Assembly: GCA_017993775.1 (NCBI GenBank)
Contig: JAGOMA010000020.1
Span: forward strand, 1 to 64,000
Length of the DNA: 64,000 nucleotides
Source: Chloroflexota bacterium
Lineage (GTDB): Bacteria > Chloroflexota > Anaerolineae > Promineifilales > Promineifilaceae
Reading direction: 5' to 3'
Under the pieces are notes generated by a model that worked only from the letters and a program-made list of their open reading frames with translations, did no database searches and was not told the origin of the DNA. A program made the position numbers and the translations under genes. How positions within the stretch are numbered: position 1 is the first letter of the stretch; each line of letters opens with the position of its first letter. Shown piece by piece: positions 44,547 to 52,040 of this stretch.

Positions 44547-44972
44547 TCAGGCTGCTGCGCCCTGCTTTTGCGGTAAAAGCCCCAATTGGGCCATCAGCGC
44601 AAACCGATCCGGCGATCCCCAGTGTTCAATCATCAGGCCATCTTTGAAGCGGCACGAATCAAACACGGCAATCGCGAACGATTTGCCATTTGGCGGCCCC
44701 ATAAACCCACCAAGATTGGTCCCGCGCGCGGTCATGCGCACCCACACTTTGTCCTCATCGGCCACCATATCTTCGATAGTCAGGGTAAAATCCGGGAAGG
44801 CGGCGCGTAAAAACTGAATATCGCCCACCATCCCGGCAATCGCCGGGCTTTTACCAAACTGATGCTCGATAAAATCGGGGTGTACGTGTTCGTGCAGCAC
44901 ATCGAACTGGGCCTGGTTAAATGCCTCGTCGATTAAGCGGCGCATTACTATCTGATTTTCTGTTTTTGACAT
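44547..44972 (-). CDS. SnoaL-like (NTF2-fold) protein
   Basis: The protein is 141 residues. It begins MSKTENQIVMRRLIDEAFNQ and contains HVHPDFIEHQ, FLRAAFPDFTLTIEDMVADEDKVWVRMTARGTNLG and FKDGLMIEHWGSPD. This is the SnoaL-like ester cyclase/NTF2 pattern. Such proteins bind small hydrophobic molecules. It is divergent from a tetR gene with one shared operator, so it is the likely target of that repressor. The substrate is unknown. Confidence 0.82.
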   Translation of the reverse strand: MSKTENQIVMRRLIDEAFNQAQFDVLHEHVHPDFIEHQFGKSPAIAGMVGDIQFLRAAFPDFTLTIEDMVADEDKVWVRMTARGTNLGGFMGPPNGKSFAIAVFDSCRFKDGLMIEHWGSPDRFALMAQLGLLPQKQGAAA

Positions 44973-45005
44973 ACCATTCTCCTGATATAACCAATTGATT
45001 TTTAT

Positions 45006-45032
45006 ATTCGATACAGTTATACTGTATCGAAT
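45006..45032. promoter_or_regulatory. TetR operator between divergent genes
   Basis: ATTCGATACAG, TTATA, CTGTATCGAAT: a perfect 11-bp inverted repeat with a 5-base centre, placed between the SnoaL-like gene (start 44972) and tetR (start 45076). Size and position are typical of a TetR-family operator. Confidence 0.75.
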
Positions 45033-45075
45033 AAAGTAATACTACATTCAATTTAGAGAGCTGTCAAGCAGCAAA

Positions 45076-45726
45076 ATGACCGATTCACAAAAACCAAAAC
45101 GCAAATACAACTCCACCAGACGTCAGGCACAGGCGCGTGAAACCCGCAGGCAAATTTTAGAGACGGCGCGCAGTCTGTTTGTGGAATTGGGGTACGCCGG
45201 AACAACCATTGAAGCGATTGCCCAGGGAGCGGGCGTTGCTCCGGAAACCATTTTTGCTTCGTTTGGCAACAAACGAACTCTGCTGGCCAAACTGTTGGAC
45301 ATTTCCGTCGGCGGCGATGATCAAGCCATCCCCCTCTTGCAGCGGTCCGGACCACAAGCCGTGCTGCAAGAATCGGATCCGCAACGGCAGATGCAGTTGT
45401 TCGCGGCCGATATTTCGGGGATTTTGGCGCGGGTCGCGCCGGTGTTTGCGGTAATGCGCGTGGCAGCCAAAACGGAGCCGGAAATCGCCGAGTTGTTGAG
45501 CGGCATATTGGAAGAGCGGCTGGGCAATATGGCCCAATTTGTGCAAAGCATGGCCAGCCACGGCGGCCTGCGCGAGGACCTGGACGATACTCAGGCGGCC
45601 GAAACCGTCTGGACGCTGACCAGCCCGGAGGTGTACAACTTGTTCACCGTGGACCGTGGGTGGTCGCAAGAGCAATACGGCCGTTGGCTGGCCGACGCCC
45701 TGGTTAGACTGCTGCTGCCGGGATGA
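45076..45726 (+). CDS. TetR-family transcriptional regulator
   Basis: The protein is 216 residues. The DNA-binding domain (about 15-65) reads ETRRQILETARSLFVELGYAGTTIEAIAQGAGVAPETIFASFGNKRTLLAKLLD. The C-terminal ligand domain is helical and variable. It lies divergent to the SnoaL-like gene across a perfect operator at 45006-45032, so autoregulation and control of that gene are likely. Confidence 0.92.
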   Translation: MTDSQKPKRKYNSTRRQAQARETRRQILETARSLFVELGYAGTTIEAIAQGAGVAPETIFASFGNKRTLLAKLLDISVGGDDQAIPLLQRSGPQAVLQESDPQRQMQLFAADISGILARVAPVFAVMRVAAKTEPEIAELLSGILEERLGNMAQFVQSMASHGGLREDLDDTQAAETVWTLTSPEVYNLFTVDRGWSQEQYGRWLADALVRLLLPG

Positions 45727-45728
45727 AC

Positions 45729-45750
45729 GGCGGGAACGGCCGTTCCCGCC
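45729..45750. terminator. 22-bp perfect palindrome after tetR
   Basis: GGCGGGAACGG joined directly to its complement, centred on ACGGCCGT, 2 bases after the tetR stop. It is loop-less as drawn. A possible hairpin terminator with a weak T run (TCGTTTCC). Confidence 0.5.
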
Positions 45751-45827
45751 TCGTTTCCCTTCCCCTACCAAACTGATACAATTGCGCCTTTCACGCCGCC
45801 GGCGTGTATAACGTATCGAGGCATCCC

Positions 45828-46853
45828 TTGAAAAAACGAACCATCTGGCTTGGCGCGGCCGTTCTCATCAGCGCCGTTTTTTTATGGCTGGCCCTGGATG
45901 GGCTGAACCTGGCCGAAGTGTGGGCCGACATGCGCAGCGCCAACTACTGGTGGCTGGTTCCCAGCGTCGCCGTCTACTTCGTGGCCGTCTGGGCGCGCAC
46001 CTGGCGCTGGGACTACATGCTGCGGCCGCTCAAGCACATCCCGGTGCGCCGCCTGTTCCCCGTGGTCGTCATTGGCTATATGGGCAACAACGTCTACCCG
46101 TTCCGCGCCGGGGAAGTGCTGCGCTCGTTCGTGCTGTACCGGCGCGAAGAGGTGCCCATGAGCGCCAGCCTGGCGACGGTGATTGTGGAGCGGGTGTTCG
46201 ACGGGCTGGTGATGCTGATTTTTGTCTTTGTGGCGCTGCCGTTCACGCCGATACCGGGGGATAACGGCCGTATCCAATCCATCGTCATCTTCGCCAGTGT
46301 CGCCTTCTTCGCCGCGCTCATCGTCTTCTTTGCGCTGGCGGCCATGCCGGAACGTTTCTACCGGCTGGCGCAGTGGGGGCTGAGGCTAACCGGCAGCCTG
46401 CTGACCGAAAGCAGTCGCGAAAGCCTGCTGGGAATCTTGCAGCGCTTCCTCACCGGGCTGGAATCCTTACGCAGCTTCCGCAATGTGATGATGATCTTCT
46501 TCACCTCCATCGTCATCTGGCTGCTGGAAACGGTGAAATACTGGTTTGTAATGCACGCCTTCGACTTCCAGGTGACGTTCTTCGCCCTGATGCTCATGAA
46601 CGGCGTCGTCAATCTGGCGACGACCCTGCCCTCCGCGCCGGGCTACGTGGGCACGTTTGATGAACCGGGCATCGAGGTCTTGAAGCTCTACGGCGTGCCG
46701 CAAAACACGGCCGCTGCTTACACCCTTGTATTGCACGCCGCGCTCTGGCTGCCCATCACTCTCCTCGGCTTCTACTACATGATCCGCGAAGGGCTGAGCT
46801 GGTCGGACATTGGCAAGGCGGCGGAGATGAAGGAAGGGGAGCCAGTCACATAA
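45828..46853 (+). CDS. LPG-synthase-like / UPF0104 flippase-type membrane protein
   Basis: The protein is 341 residues from a TTG start with GAGG 6 bases upstream; a GTG at 45804 has no ribosome binding site. It has about eight TM helices. Key motifs are WRWDYMLRPL, VVVIGYMGNNVYPFRAGEVLRSFVL and VERVFDGLVMLIF. A C-terminal NGVVNLATTLPSAPGYVGTFDEPG completes the pattern. These define the lysylphosphatidylglycerol-synthase TM family (UPF0104, AglD-like), linked to polyprenyl or glycolipid handling. The soluble synthase domain is absent. The gene may serve surface polysaccharide export with the ugd locus. Confidence 0.82.
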   Translation: MKKRTIWLGAAVLISAVFLWLALDGLNLAEVWADMRSANYWWLVPSVAVYFVAVWARTWRWDYMLRPLKHIPVRRLFPVVVIGYMGNNVYPFRAGEVLRSFVLYRREEVPMSASLATVIVERVFDGLVMLIFVFVALPFTPIPGDNGRIQSIVIFASVAFFAALIVFFALAAMPERFYRLAQWGLRLTGSLLTESSRESLLGILQRFLTGLESLRSFRNVMMIFFTSIVIWLLETVKYWFVMHAFDFQVTFFALMLMNGVVNLATTLPSAPGYVGTFDEPGIEVLKLYGVPQNTAAAYTLVLHAALWLPITLLGFYYMIREGLSWSDIGKAAEMKEGEPVT

Positions 46854-46875
46854 ATAGGTTTAGGGGGGAAATAAG

Positions 46876-47898
46876 ATGAAACAGCTAGCGTTTACCCATT
46901 ACAAACATCAACTTCTGGCCCTGGTCTTTTTTTTGTTTTTGGCACTAATAGGCTGTGCTGGCGAGACTGCGCCTGATGACGCGGGCAAAGATGAGGTTTC
47001 CCTCGTGACGTTAACAGCAGAAGCGATAACGCAGAGCAGCCCTACTTCGCTGGCGACAACGACTGCGCCTCGACCTTCAGTTGAACCTTCGACAGAACCC
47101 ACTGCAACGCTTACGCCTTCAGCCACACCCACTCGCAGAACGCCAGTGCCCAGAGGCACGCCGGAGGCTTTCCAGACGGCCGAAATGCAGTTAACTAAAA
47201 TGGTACGGCCGTCTGAAACACCCCGCCCGCCATTTGCCACCCCTGAAGTGGCTCTGATTTGCGAGCAAGGCGAGGAATTTACAAGCTGCGAGGACTTGAT
47301 TCTAGGGATTACGTTTGAGTATCCCAACCAATGGGGAAACCTGACCAGCAGTTTGAGTGAAGGAGGGTATGCTGGATATGCGTATAATTACATCTTTGAC
47401 AGCGGTGTCACAGCCGGTGGAAGAAGCCGTGATTTTAGCGAAGGTCGGGGTAGAATACTCACCGATTTTTACGGTTTTTCCGGTCCCATAGAAAATACTG
47501 TCTGTACCTGGCCTCGATATCAACCGAACGCCATTTGTCAGGAAATTAAACCCAACGTTGTTTTCCTGGTTTCTCTGCCGGATGCAGATGAGTTTTGTGA
47601 TTATTCTTTTGGGGGGCCGTTAACGGCCGTTGCCCTGGAAATCCCGCACAATGATTTTATCAATGGCTTTGTTTTTATCAGCAGCGCTTTGGACGAAGAG
47701 CGCCGCACAGAGTTAGTCAATAGTTTCGGCCCACAAGAAAGCGAGACGTGGCCGCAGTGTGATGAGGCCAATAAAAAAGCGTACAACCAACGAGCCAGAG
47801 AAATGGCCCGCGAGCTTGAGGACAGCCTGATTAACGGCAATCCCGATCCCTCGCTGGTCACTCTTTTGCGCCTGGCCGAATCCATTACTTTCAAATAA
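46876..47898 (+). CDS. lipoprotein of unknown function
   Basis: The protein is 340 residues with GGGGGG before the ATG. The signal peptide ends in a lipobox LIGC (Cys about 27). A Thr/Pro-rich linker follows (about 45-115). The mature domain (about 125-340) has about six cysteines (CEQGEEFTSCEDL, TVCTWP, AICQEI, FCDYSF, WPQCDE), suggesting disulfides. No family is recognised. It belongs to the same strand run as the FAD oxidoreductase. Confidence 0.65.
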   Translation: MKQLAFTHYKHQLLALVFFLFLALIGCAGETAPDDAGKDEVSLVTLTAEAITQSSPTSLATTTAPRPSVEPSTEPTATLTPSATPTRRTPVPRGTPEAFQTAEMQLTKMVRPSETPRPPFATPEVALICEQGEEFTSCEDLILGITFEYPNQWGNLTSSLSEGGYAGYAYNYIFDSGVTAGGRSRDFSEGRGRILTDFYGFSGPIENTVCTWPRYQPNAICQEIKPNVVFLVSLPDADEFCDYSFGGPLTAVALEIPHNDFINGFVFISSALDEERRTELVNSFGPQESETWPQCDEANKKAYNQRAREMARELEDSLINGNPDPSLVTLLRLAESITFK

Positions 47899-47918
47899 GA
47901 GCGGAAGGATAATTACTC

Positions 47919-49232
47919 ATGCACATCGCCATCATCGGGGCCGGGATTGCCGGCCTCTCGGCGGCTAATGATTTACTGGCCGCCGGACATCAAGTCACCC
48001 TCTACGAAGCGACCGACCACACCGGCGGGCTGGCCTCCGGGTTTAAGGACGAAACCTGGGATTGGCCGCTGGAAAAGTTTTACCACCACATCTTTCAGTC
48101 GGATAAGGCTATCATCCAACTGGTGGAAGAACTGGGCTTCAGCGACAGCCTGTTCTTTCCCCGGCCGACGACTTCGGTGATTTACGAGGGGAAGATTGTG
48201 CCGTTTGATTCGCCGCTGCGCTGGATTACTTTTCCCGGCTTCAATTTGCTGGACGTGGCCCGCTTTGGGCTGGTCAGCGCCTATTTGCGCTTTACCGAAC
48301 CGTGGCGCAAGCTGGAACAGGAAACGGCCGATGCCTGGCTGCGCCGCTGGTACGGCGACAAAATCTACGAAATGACCTGGCGGCCGATGCTCATCGGCAA
48401 GTTTGGGCCGTATTACCAGGATGTGAACATGGCCTGGATGTGGGCGCGGCTGCACGTGCGCAGCCCGCAGTTGGGCTATTTTACCGGCGGCTTTCAGGCG
48501 TTTATCGACCGGCTAACGGCCGTTGTGCAGCAGCGCGGCGGCCAGATTTTGCTTAATACGCCGGTCAGCGGGATTGCGCAGGAGGGAAACGGCCGTCTCA
48601 CCCTCATCACCTCCACCAACCAGGCCATCTATGACCGCGTGCTGGCGACCACCTCGCCGCACCTGCTCAGCCGCCTCGCGCCCGACTTGCCCACCGACTA
48701 CCTGGGCCAGCTTCTCAACCTGAAGAGCATGGGGGCAGTGGTGATGACGTTGGCTTTGCAACGGCCGTTACTCCCCGACCACCTCACCTACTGGCTCAAC
48801 ATCCCATCCAGCACGCCCGACAAAACCCAAAACGACATTCCCTTCCTGGCTCTGGTGGAGCATACCAACTACATCAGCCCGGAACATTATGGCGGCGACC
48901 ACATCGTCTACTGCGGTGACTACGTGACGCCCGACCACGCCTATTTCCAGATGAGCGACGACGAGTTGGAAACCCTGTTCACCGGCGCGCTGACCCAATT
49001 CAACCCGGACTTTCAGCCCGATTGGGTGCGCAAAAGCTGGATCGCCCGCGAAAAGTACGCCCAGCCGGTGCCGCTGCTGAATCATTCGGCCAACATCCCG
49101 GAGATTGCCACCCCGCTGCCCGGTCTGTACTTTGCCAGCATGAGCCAGGTCTATCCCTGGGACCGGGGCACAAATTACGCCGTGGAAATCGGCCGTCAGG
49201 CCGCGCGCCTGATGCTGCAAACCAGTCAGTAG
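47919..49232 (+). CDS. FAD-dependent amine-oxidase-type oxidoreductase
   Basis: The protein is 437 residues. The N-terminal dinucleotide fold is IAIIGAGIAGLSAANDLLAAGHQVTLYEA, with a GGLASG motif at about 35-41. WRPMLIGKFGPYY, YFTGGFQAFIDRLTAVVQQRGGQI and a C-terminal PLPGLYFASMSQVYPWDRGTNYAVEIGRQAA complete the pattern. It resembles protoporphyrinogen-oxidase-like and UDP-galactopyranose-mutase-like proteins found in polysaccharide loci. It lies upstream of the UDP-sugar dehydrogenase. The substrate is not known. Confidence 0.8.
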   Translation: MHIAIIGAGIAGLSAANDLLAAGHQVTLYEATDHTGGLASGFKDETWDWPLEKFYHHIFQSDKAIIQLVEELGFSDSLFFPRPTTSVIYEGKIVPFDSPLRWITFPGFNLLDVARFGLVSAYLRFTEPWRKLEQETADAWLRRWYGDKIYEMTWRPMLIGKFGPYYQDVNMAWMWARLHVRSPQLGYFTGGFQAFIDRLTAVVQQRGGQILLNTPVSGIAQEGNGRLTLITSTNQAIYDRVLATTSPHLLSRLAPDLPTDYLGQLLNLKSMGAVVMTLALQRPLLPDHLTYWLNIPSSTPDKTQNDIPFLALVEHTNYISPEHYGGDHIVYCGDYVTPDHAYFQMSDDELETLFTGALTQFNPDFQPDWVRKSWIAREKYAQPVPLLNHSANIPEIATPLPGLYFASMSQVYPWDRGTNYAVEIGRQAARLMLQTSQ

Positions 49233-49335
49233 GGCAATCGTGGGAATTAAGCACACCTGTAAGCTGGTCGCAGTAGCGTATGTCACGTATCTTTAAGGGA
49301 GCTTTTTAGCACAAAGGCACTTATACAATCTGGAA

Positions 49336-49392
49336 GACCCTAAGGGTTTTGCCCGTATGAGGCTAATTACTCGAGGTCAAACCATTAGGGTC
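49336..49392. repeat. palindromic element, family A (diverged copy)
   Basis: GACCCTAAGGGTTTT and AAACCATTAGGGTC arms around an unrelated core, in the gap before the UDP-sugar dehydrogenase. Confidence 0.65.
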
Positions 49393-49444
49393 TTTAAAGT
49401 TACTTTGTTCCTTTGTATAAATTCTTGGATTTAGGAGTATGACC

Positions 49445-50890
49445 ATGAAAATTATTGTTGTTGGTACGGGCTTTGTGGGGCTGCCCCACGCGGCCGTTTT
49501 ATCTGAATATGGGCATGAGGTCTGGGCTTACGACATCGACGCCAAACGCATTGCCGCCTACCAAACCGGCGAAGCGGCCGAAATCGAACGCTACGTAAAC
49601 GAACCCGGTCTGGCTGCGGCGATTGCCGAAAATATGGACCGGTATCTTTTCTTCACCACCGACATTACCAACCTGGTAGAGGGAACAGACATTTTCTTCT
49701 TCTGCCTGAACACGCCGCCCAACCGGGATGGTTCCACCGACCTGAGTTACTATCTAAACGCCGCCCATAGCGTAGCCGAACTGCTGGCAAAACGGCAAGA
49801 GAAAAAGCGCGTGGTGCTGGTGAACAAGAGTACCGTGCCGGTGGGCACGGCGCGGCTGCTGCAAAACGTGATGGAACAGCACGGCGTGGAAAACTTTGGC
49901 GTCGCCTCTAACCCGGAATTTCTGGCGCAGGGCAACGCTATCGACGGATCGCGCAAACCTGACCGTGTGGTCGTAGGCGCGGATACGCAGGAAGATTTTG
50001 TGATTTTGCGGCGCATTTATTCCCATTTTGTCAATCATGTGCGGATTCGCTACCTGGAAACGACGCCGGAAACGGCCGAATCCATCAAATACATCGGCAA
50101 TACCCTGCTGTTAACCTACATTTCCTTCTGGAATGGCGTAGGCGCGCGGCTGGCGGAAACATTCGACAATGTACGCATGGAAGACCTGAAAATCGGCGTG
50201 ACGGCCGATTCGCGCATCAGCACATGGGGGTCTTATGTGAGCAATGGGGCCGGCGGGAGCTGTTTTGGCAAGGACATCCAATCGCTCATTTACCAGTTGA
50301 ACCAAAACGGCCGTTCCACTAACCTCCTCCAGGCCGTGTACAACATCAACGAATACCAGAAAACCTACCTGGTTGATCGCGCCGTCCACGAAGCTGATTT
50401 CAACTTCAACAACAAACGGGTGGCCCTACTGGGGCTGGCGTTTAAGAAGCGCACCAACGACATGCGCGACTCGGCCGCCCTGAAAGCGGTCGAGGCTCTG
50501 CTGGGGCGCGGCGTGGCCGAAATTCGGGCTTATGATCCGCTGGCCACTACGGCGGCGCAAGATTACTGGTTTAATCCCGAAAAGAACCATCTTTTCGAGC
50601 GTATCACTTATCACAAAACGGCCAGAGCGGCCATTGAGGGCAGCGATGCGGTGTTTATCTCGACGGATTGGGAAGAATTTCGCGGCGTGGCCCGGACCAT
50701 TGAAACCACCGCCAAACCACCTTATCTGGTGATTGACGGCCGTCGCATGATTGCCGACTTTTCTTCGCTGGTAGAAAACGGTTACGACTATCTACCCGTC
50801 GGCGGTCCCTTCCTCAAGGGCGCGCTTAAACCCGCTTCCGCCGCCAACGGCCAGGCCGAAGAAAGCATCCCCGACCTGCGCACAGCGTAA
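49445..50890 (+). CDS. UDP-glucose/GDP-mannose dehydrogenase family protein
   Basis: The protein is 481 residues from ATG 49445 with AGGAG 7 bases upstream; an ATG six bases earlier is too close to it. The NAD loop is IIVVGTGFVGLPHAAVLSEYGHEVWAYD. NKSTVPVGTA, SNPEFLAQGNAIDG and the catalytic Cys in GAGGSCFGKDI follow. A C-terminal VALLGLAFKKRTNDMRDSAALKAVEALLGRG closes the family pattern. It oxidises a nucleotide sugar to the uronic acid for surface glycans. A strong terminator follows. Confidence 0.92.
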   Translation: MKIIVVGTGFVGLPHAAVLSEYGHEVWAYDIDAKRIAAYQTGEAAEIERYVNEPGLAAAIAENMDRYLFFTTDITNLVEGTDIFFFCLNTPPNRDGSTDLSYYLNAAHSVAELLAKRQEKKRVVLVNKSTVPVGTARLLQNVMEQHGVENFGVASNPEFLAQGNAIDGSRKPDRVVVGADTQEDFVILRRIYSHFVNHVRIRYLETTPETAESIKYIGNTLLLTYISFWNGVGARLAETFDNVRMEDLKIGVTADSRISTWGSYVSNGAGGSCFGKDIQSLIYQLNQNGRSTNLLQAVYNINEYQKTYLVDRAVHEADFNFNNKRVALLGLAFKKRTNDMRDSAALKAVEALLGRGVAEIRAYDPLATTAAQDYWFNPEKNHLFERITYHKTARAAIEGSDAVFISTDWEEFRGVARTIETTAKPPYLVIDGRRMIADFSSLVENGYDYLPVGGPFLKGALKPASAANGQAEESIPDLRTA

Positions 50891-50910
50891 ATCATTCCCC
50901 AAGCAGCCAT

Positions 50911-50940
50911 AAAAAGGGACGGCCGTGCCGTCCCTTTTTT
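50911..50940 (+). terminator. Rho-independent terminator
   Basis: AAAAAGGGACGGC, CGT, GCCGTCCCTTTTT, ending in six T. It closes the UDP-sugar dehydrogenase transcript; the stem contains ACGGCCGT. Confidence 0.88.
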
Positions 50941-50957
50941 ATTGTCATAGAGGAATA

Positions 50958-50989
50958 GACCTGACAGGTTTTCTGAAACCTGTCAGGTC
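50958..50989. repeat. palindromic element, family B (copy 2)
   Basis: GACCTGACAGGTTTTCTGAAACCTGTCAGGTC is the unit in outline; it differs from 14341-14372 only in the loop. Confidence 0.78.
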
Positions 50990-51020
50990 TGCTATTTGAA
51001 TTCTCCCTCCGCACGCCAAA

Positions 51021-51160
51021 CGATTCAGGAAGCCTAAGCAACAATTCAGGAAGCTTAAGCAACAATTCAGGAAGCCTAAGCAACGGTTCAGGAAGCCTAA
51101 GCAACGGCTCAGGAAGCTTTAGGAACGGCTCAGGAGGCTTTAGGAACGGCTCAGGAGGGT
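51021..51160. repeat. 21-bp tandem array, about 6.6 units
   Basis: Units such as CAATTCAGGAAGCCTAAGCAA run in tandem. The minus strand reads seven-residue LLRLPEL-type units without a stop over the whole array, but the first in-frame start is a TTG inside it, so it is probably not a gene. It lies downstream of the Ham1-EAD gene on that gene's strand. The period equals that of the array at 28946-29189, while the sequence differs. Confidence 0.8.
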
Positions 51161-51198
51161 AGAAAACTACTTAAATCTCAAATCTCCTGTCTCCACCC

Positions 51199-52017
51199 CT
51201 ACAGCGCTGCCGGCCAGTCGGCGTTGGGGCGCTGGCCGCGGCAGAGGGCCAAAAGGCGTGGAACCAGGTCATGGCGTTCACAGTAGAGGATGATTTCCTG
51301 GGCCATCTCTTGTTTGGTGACGTTGGGCAGGTTGTCTTTGTCGATCCCTAGATCAAAGCAGAGGCTTTCCAATTCGGTCTTGTTGAAGTAACGCACCATC
51401 AATTCACGCAGGCGAATGCGGTTTTGCAGAAGAGCGTCGGCTTGTTCGTCTTCCAGAACGGCCGTATAAAAAGCCGCCACCGCCAGTTTCCGGGTCGATA
51501 CACTGTTGCGCTGCTCCATGCCCATCTCCGCCAGGGTGCGGTCGTGGCCTTCGGGCATGAAGATGGCGTCCCAGCCGAAAATCTGCTGGCCGCGCGGCTC
51601 CGGGGCGATGGTCCCGGCCAACTGCCCGGCAAACACGGCCACCCGATCATCGGGGGCGTGATAGGCGAGTTTGGTAACGGCCGTGGCCGACCGATCCGGG
51701 AACGTATCCAACATTTTGCAAATCCCGGCCGCGCCCACGCCATCCATAAACAGCCCGGCGGCGTTGCCCGGCAAATTCTTCCAGGCGCGAATCGTCAGGT
51801 TGGTTTGTTCGACCAAAAACGGCAGGTAAGGCAGCTTGGGCTTAATCGCTTCCACTTTGCGCCGGATGAGGATGTCCAGGTCGGTGGTCACCACGTCTTC
51901 GACGTGATGGCGGAACCAGAACAGATCGGCGTATTTGCCCAGCAAAAACTGATAGTCGTTGAATTTATTCTCCGATGCGGTCACAAAATAGAGGCGTTCG
52001 ATTCGTTCGCGGGTCAT
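51199..52017 (-). CDS. Ham1/ITPase-like domain fused to an effector-associated domain (EAD)
   Basis: The protein is 272 residues with AAGG 6 bases before the ATG. Residues about 8-185 follow the Ham1/RdgB/ITPA fold: FVTASENKFND (loop with Lys18), RRKVEAI, LVEQTNLTIRAWKNLPG, FGWDAIFMPEGHDRTLAEM and NSVSTRKLAVAAF. Two family residues differ: the Asp of E-D-T is Gln71, and S-H-R is STR (174-176). Residues about 200-262 form an EAD (RELMVRYFNKTELESLCFDLGIDKDNLP, ILYCERHDLVPRLL). Ham1 proteins remove ITP/XTP or dUTP-like nucleotides; EADs recruit conflict-system partners. The gene lies 23 bases after recD2 on the same strand. It may sense rather than cleave unusual nucleotides. Confidence 0.75.
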   Translation of the reverse strand: MTRERIERLYFVTASENKFNDYQFLLGKYADLFWFRHHVEDVVTTDLDILIRRKVEAIKPKLPYLPFLVEQTNLTIRAWKNLPGNAAGLFMDGVGAAGICKMLDTFPDRSATAVTKLAYHAPDDRVAVFAGQLAGTIAPEPRGQQIFGWDAIFMPEGHDRTLAEMGMEQRNSVSTRKLAVAAFYTAVLEDEQADALLQNRIRLRELMVRYFNKTELESLCFDLGIDKDNLPNVTKQEMAQEIILYCERHDLVPRLLALCRGQRPNADWPAAL

Positions 52018-52040
52018 GATTTACCTTGTACCCTTGCAGA

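Noticed and set aside
50892..51104. Minus-strand ORF reading LLRLPEL repeats
   Set aside because: Its only start is a TTG inside the array, without a ribosome binding site. The remainder translates a palindromic element and a terminator.
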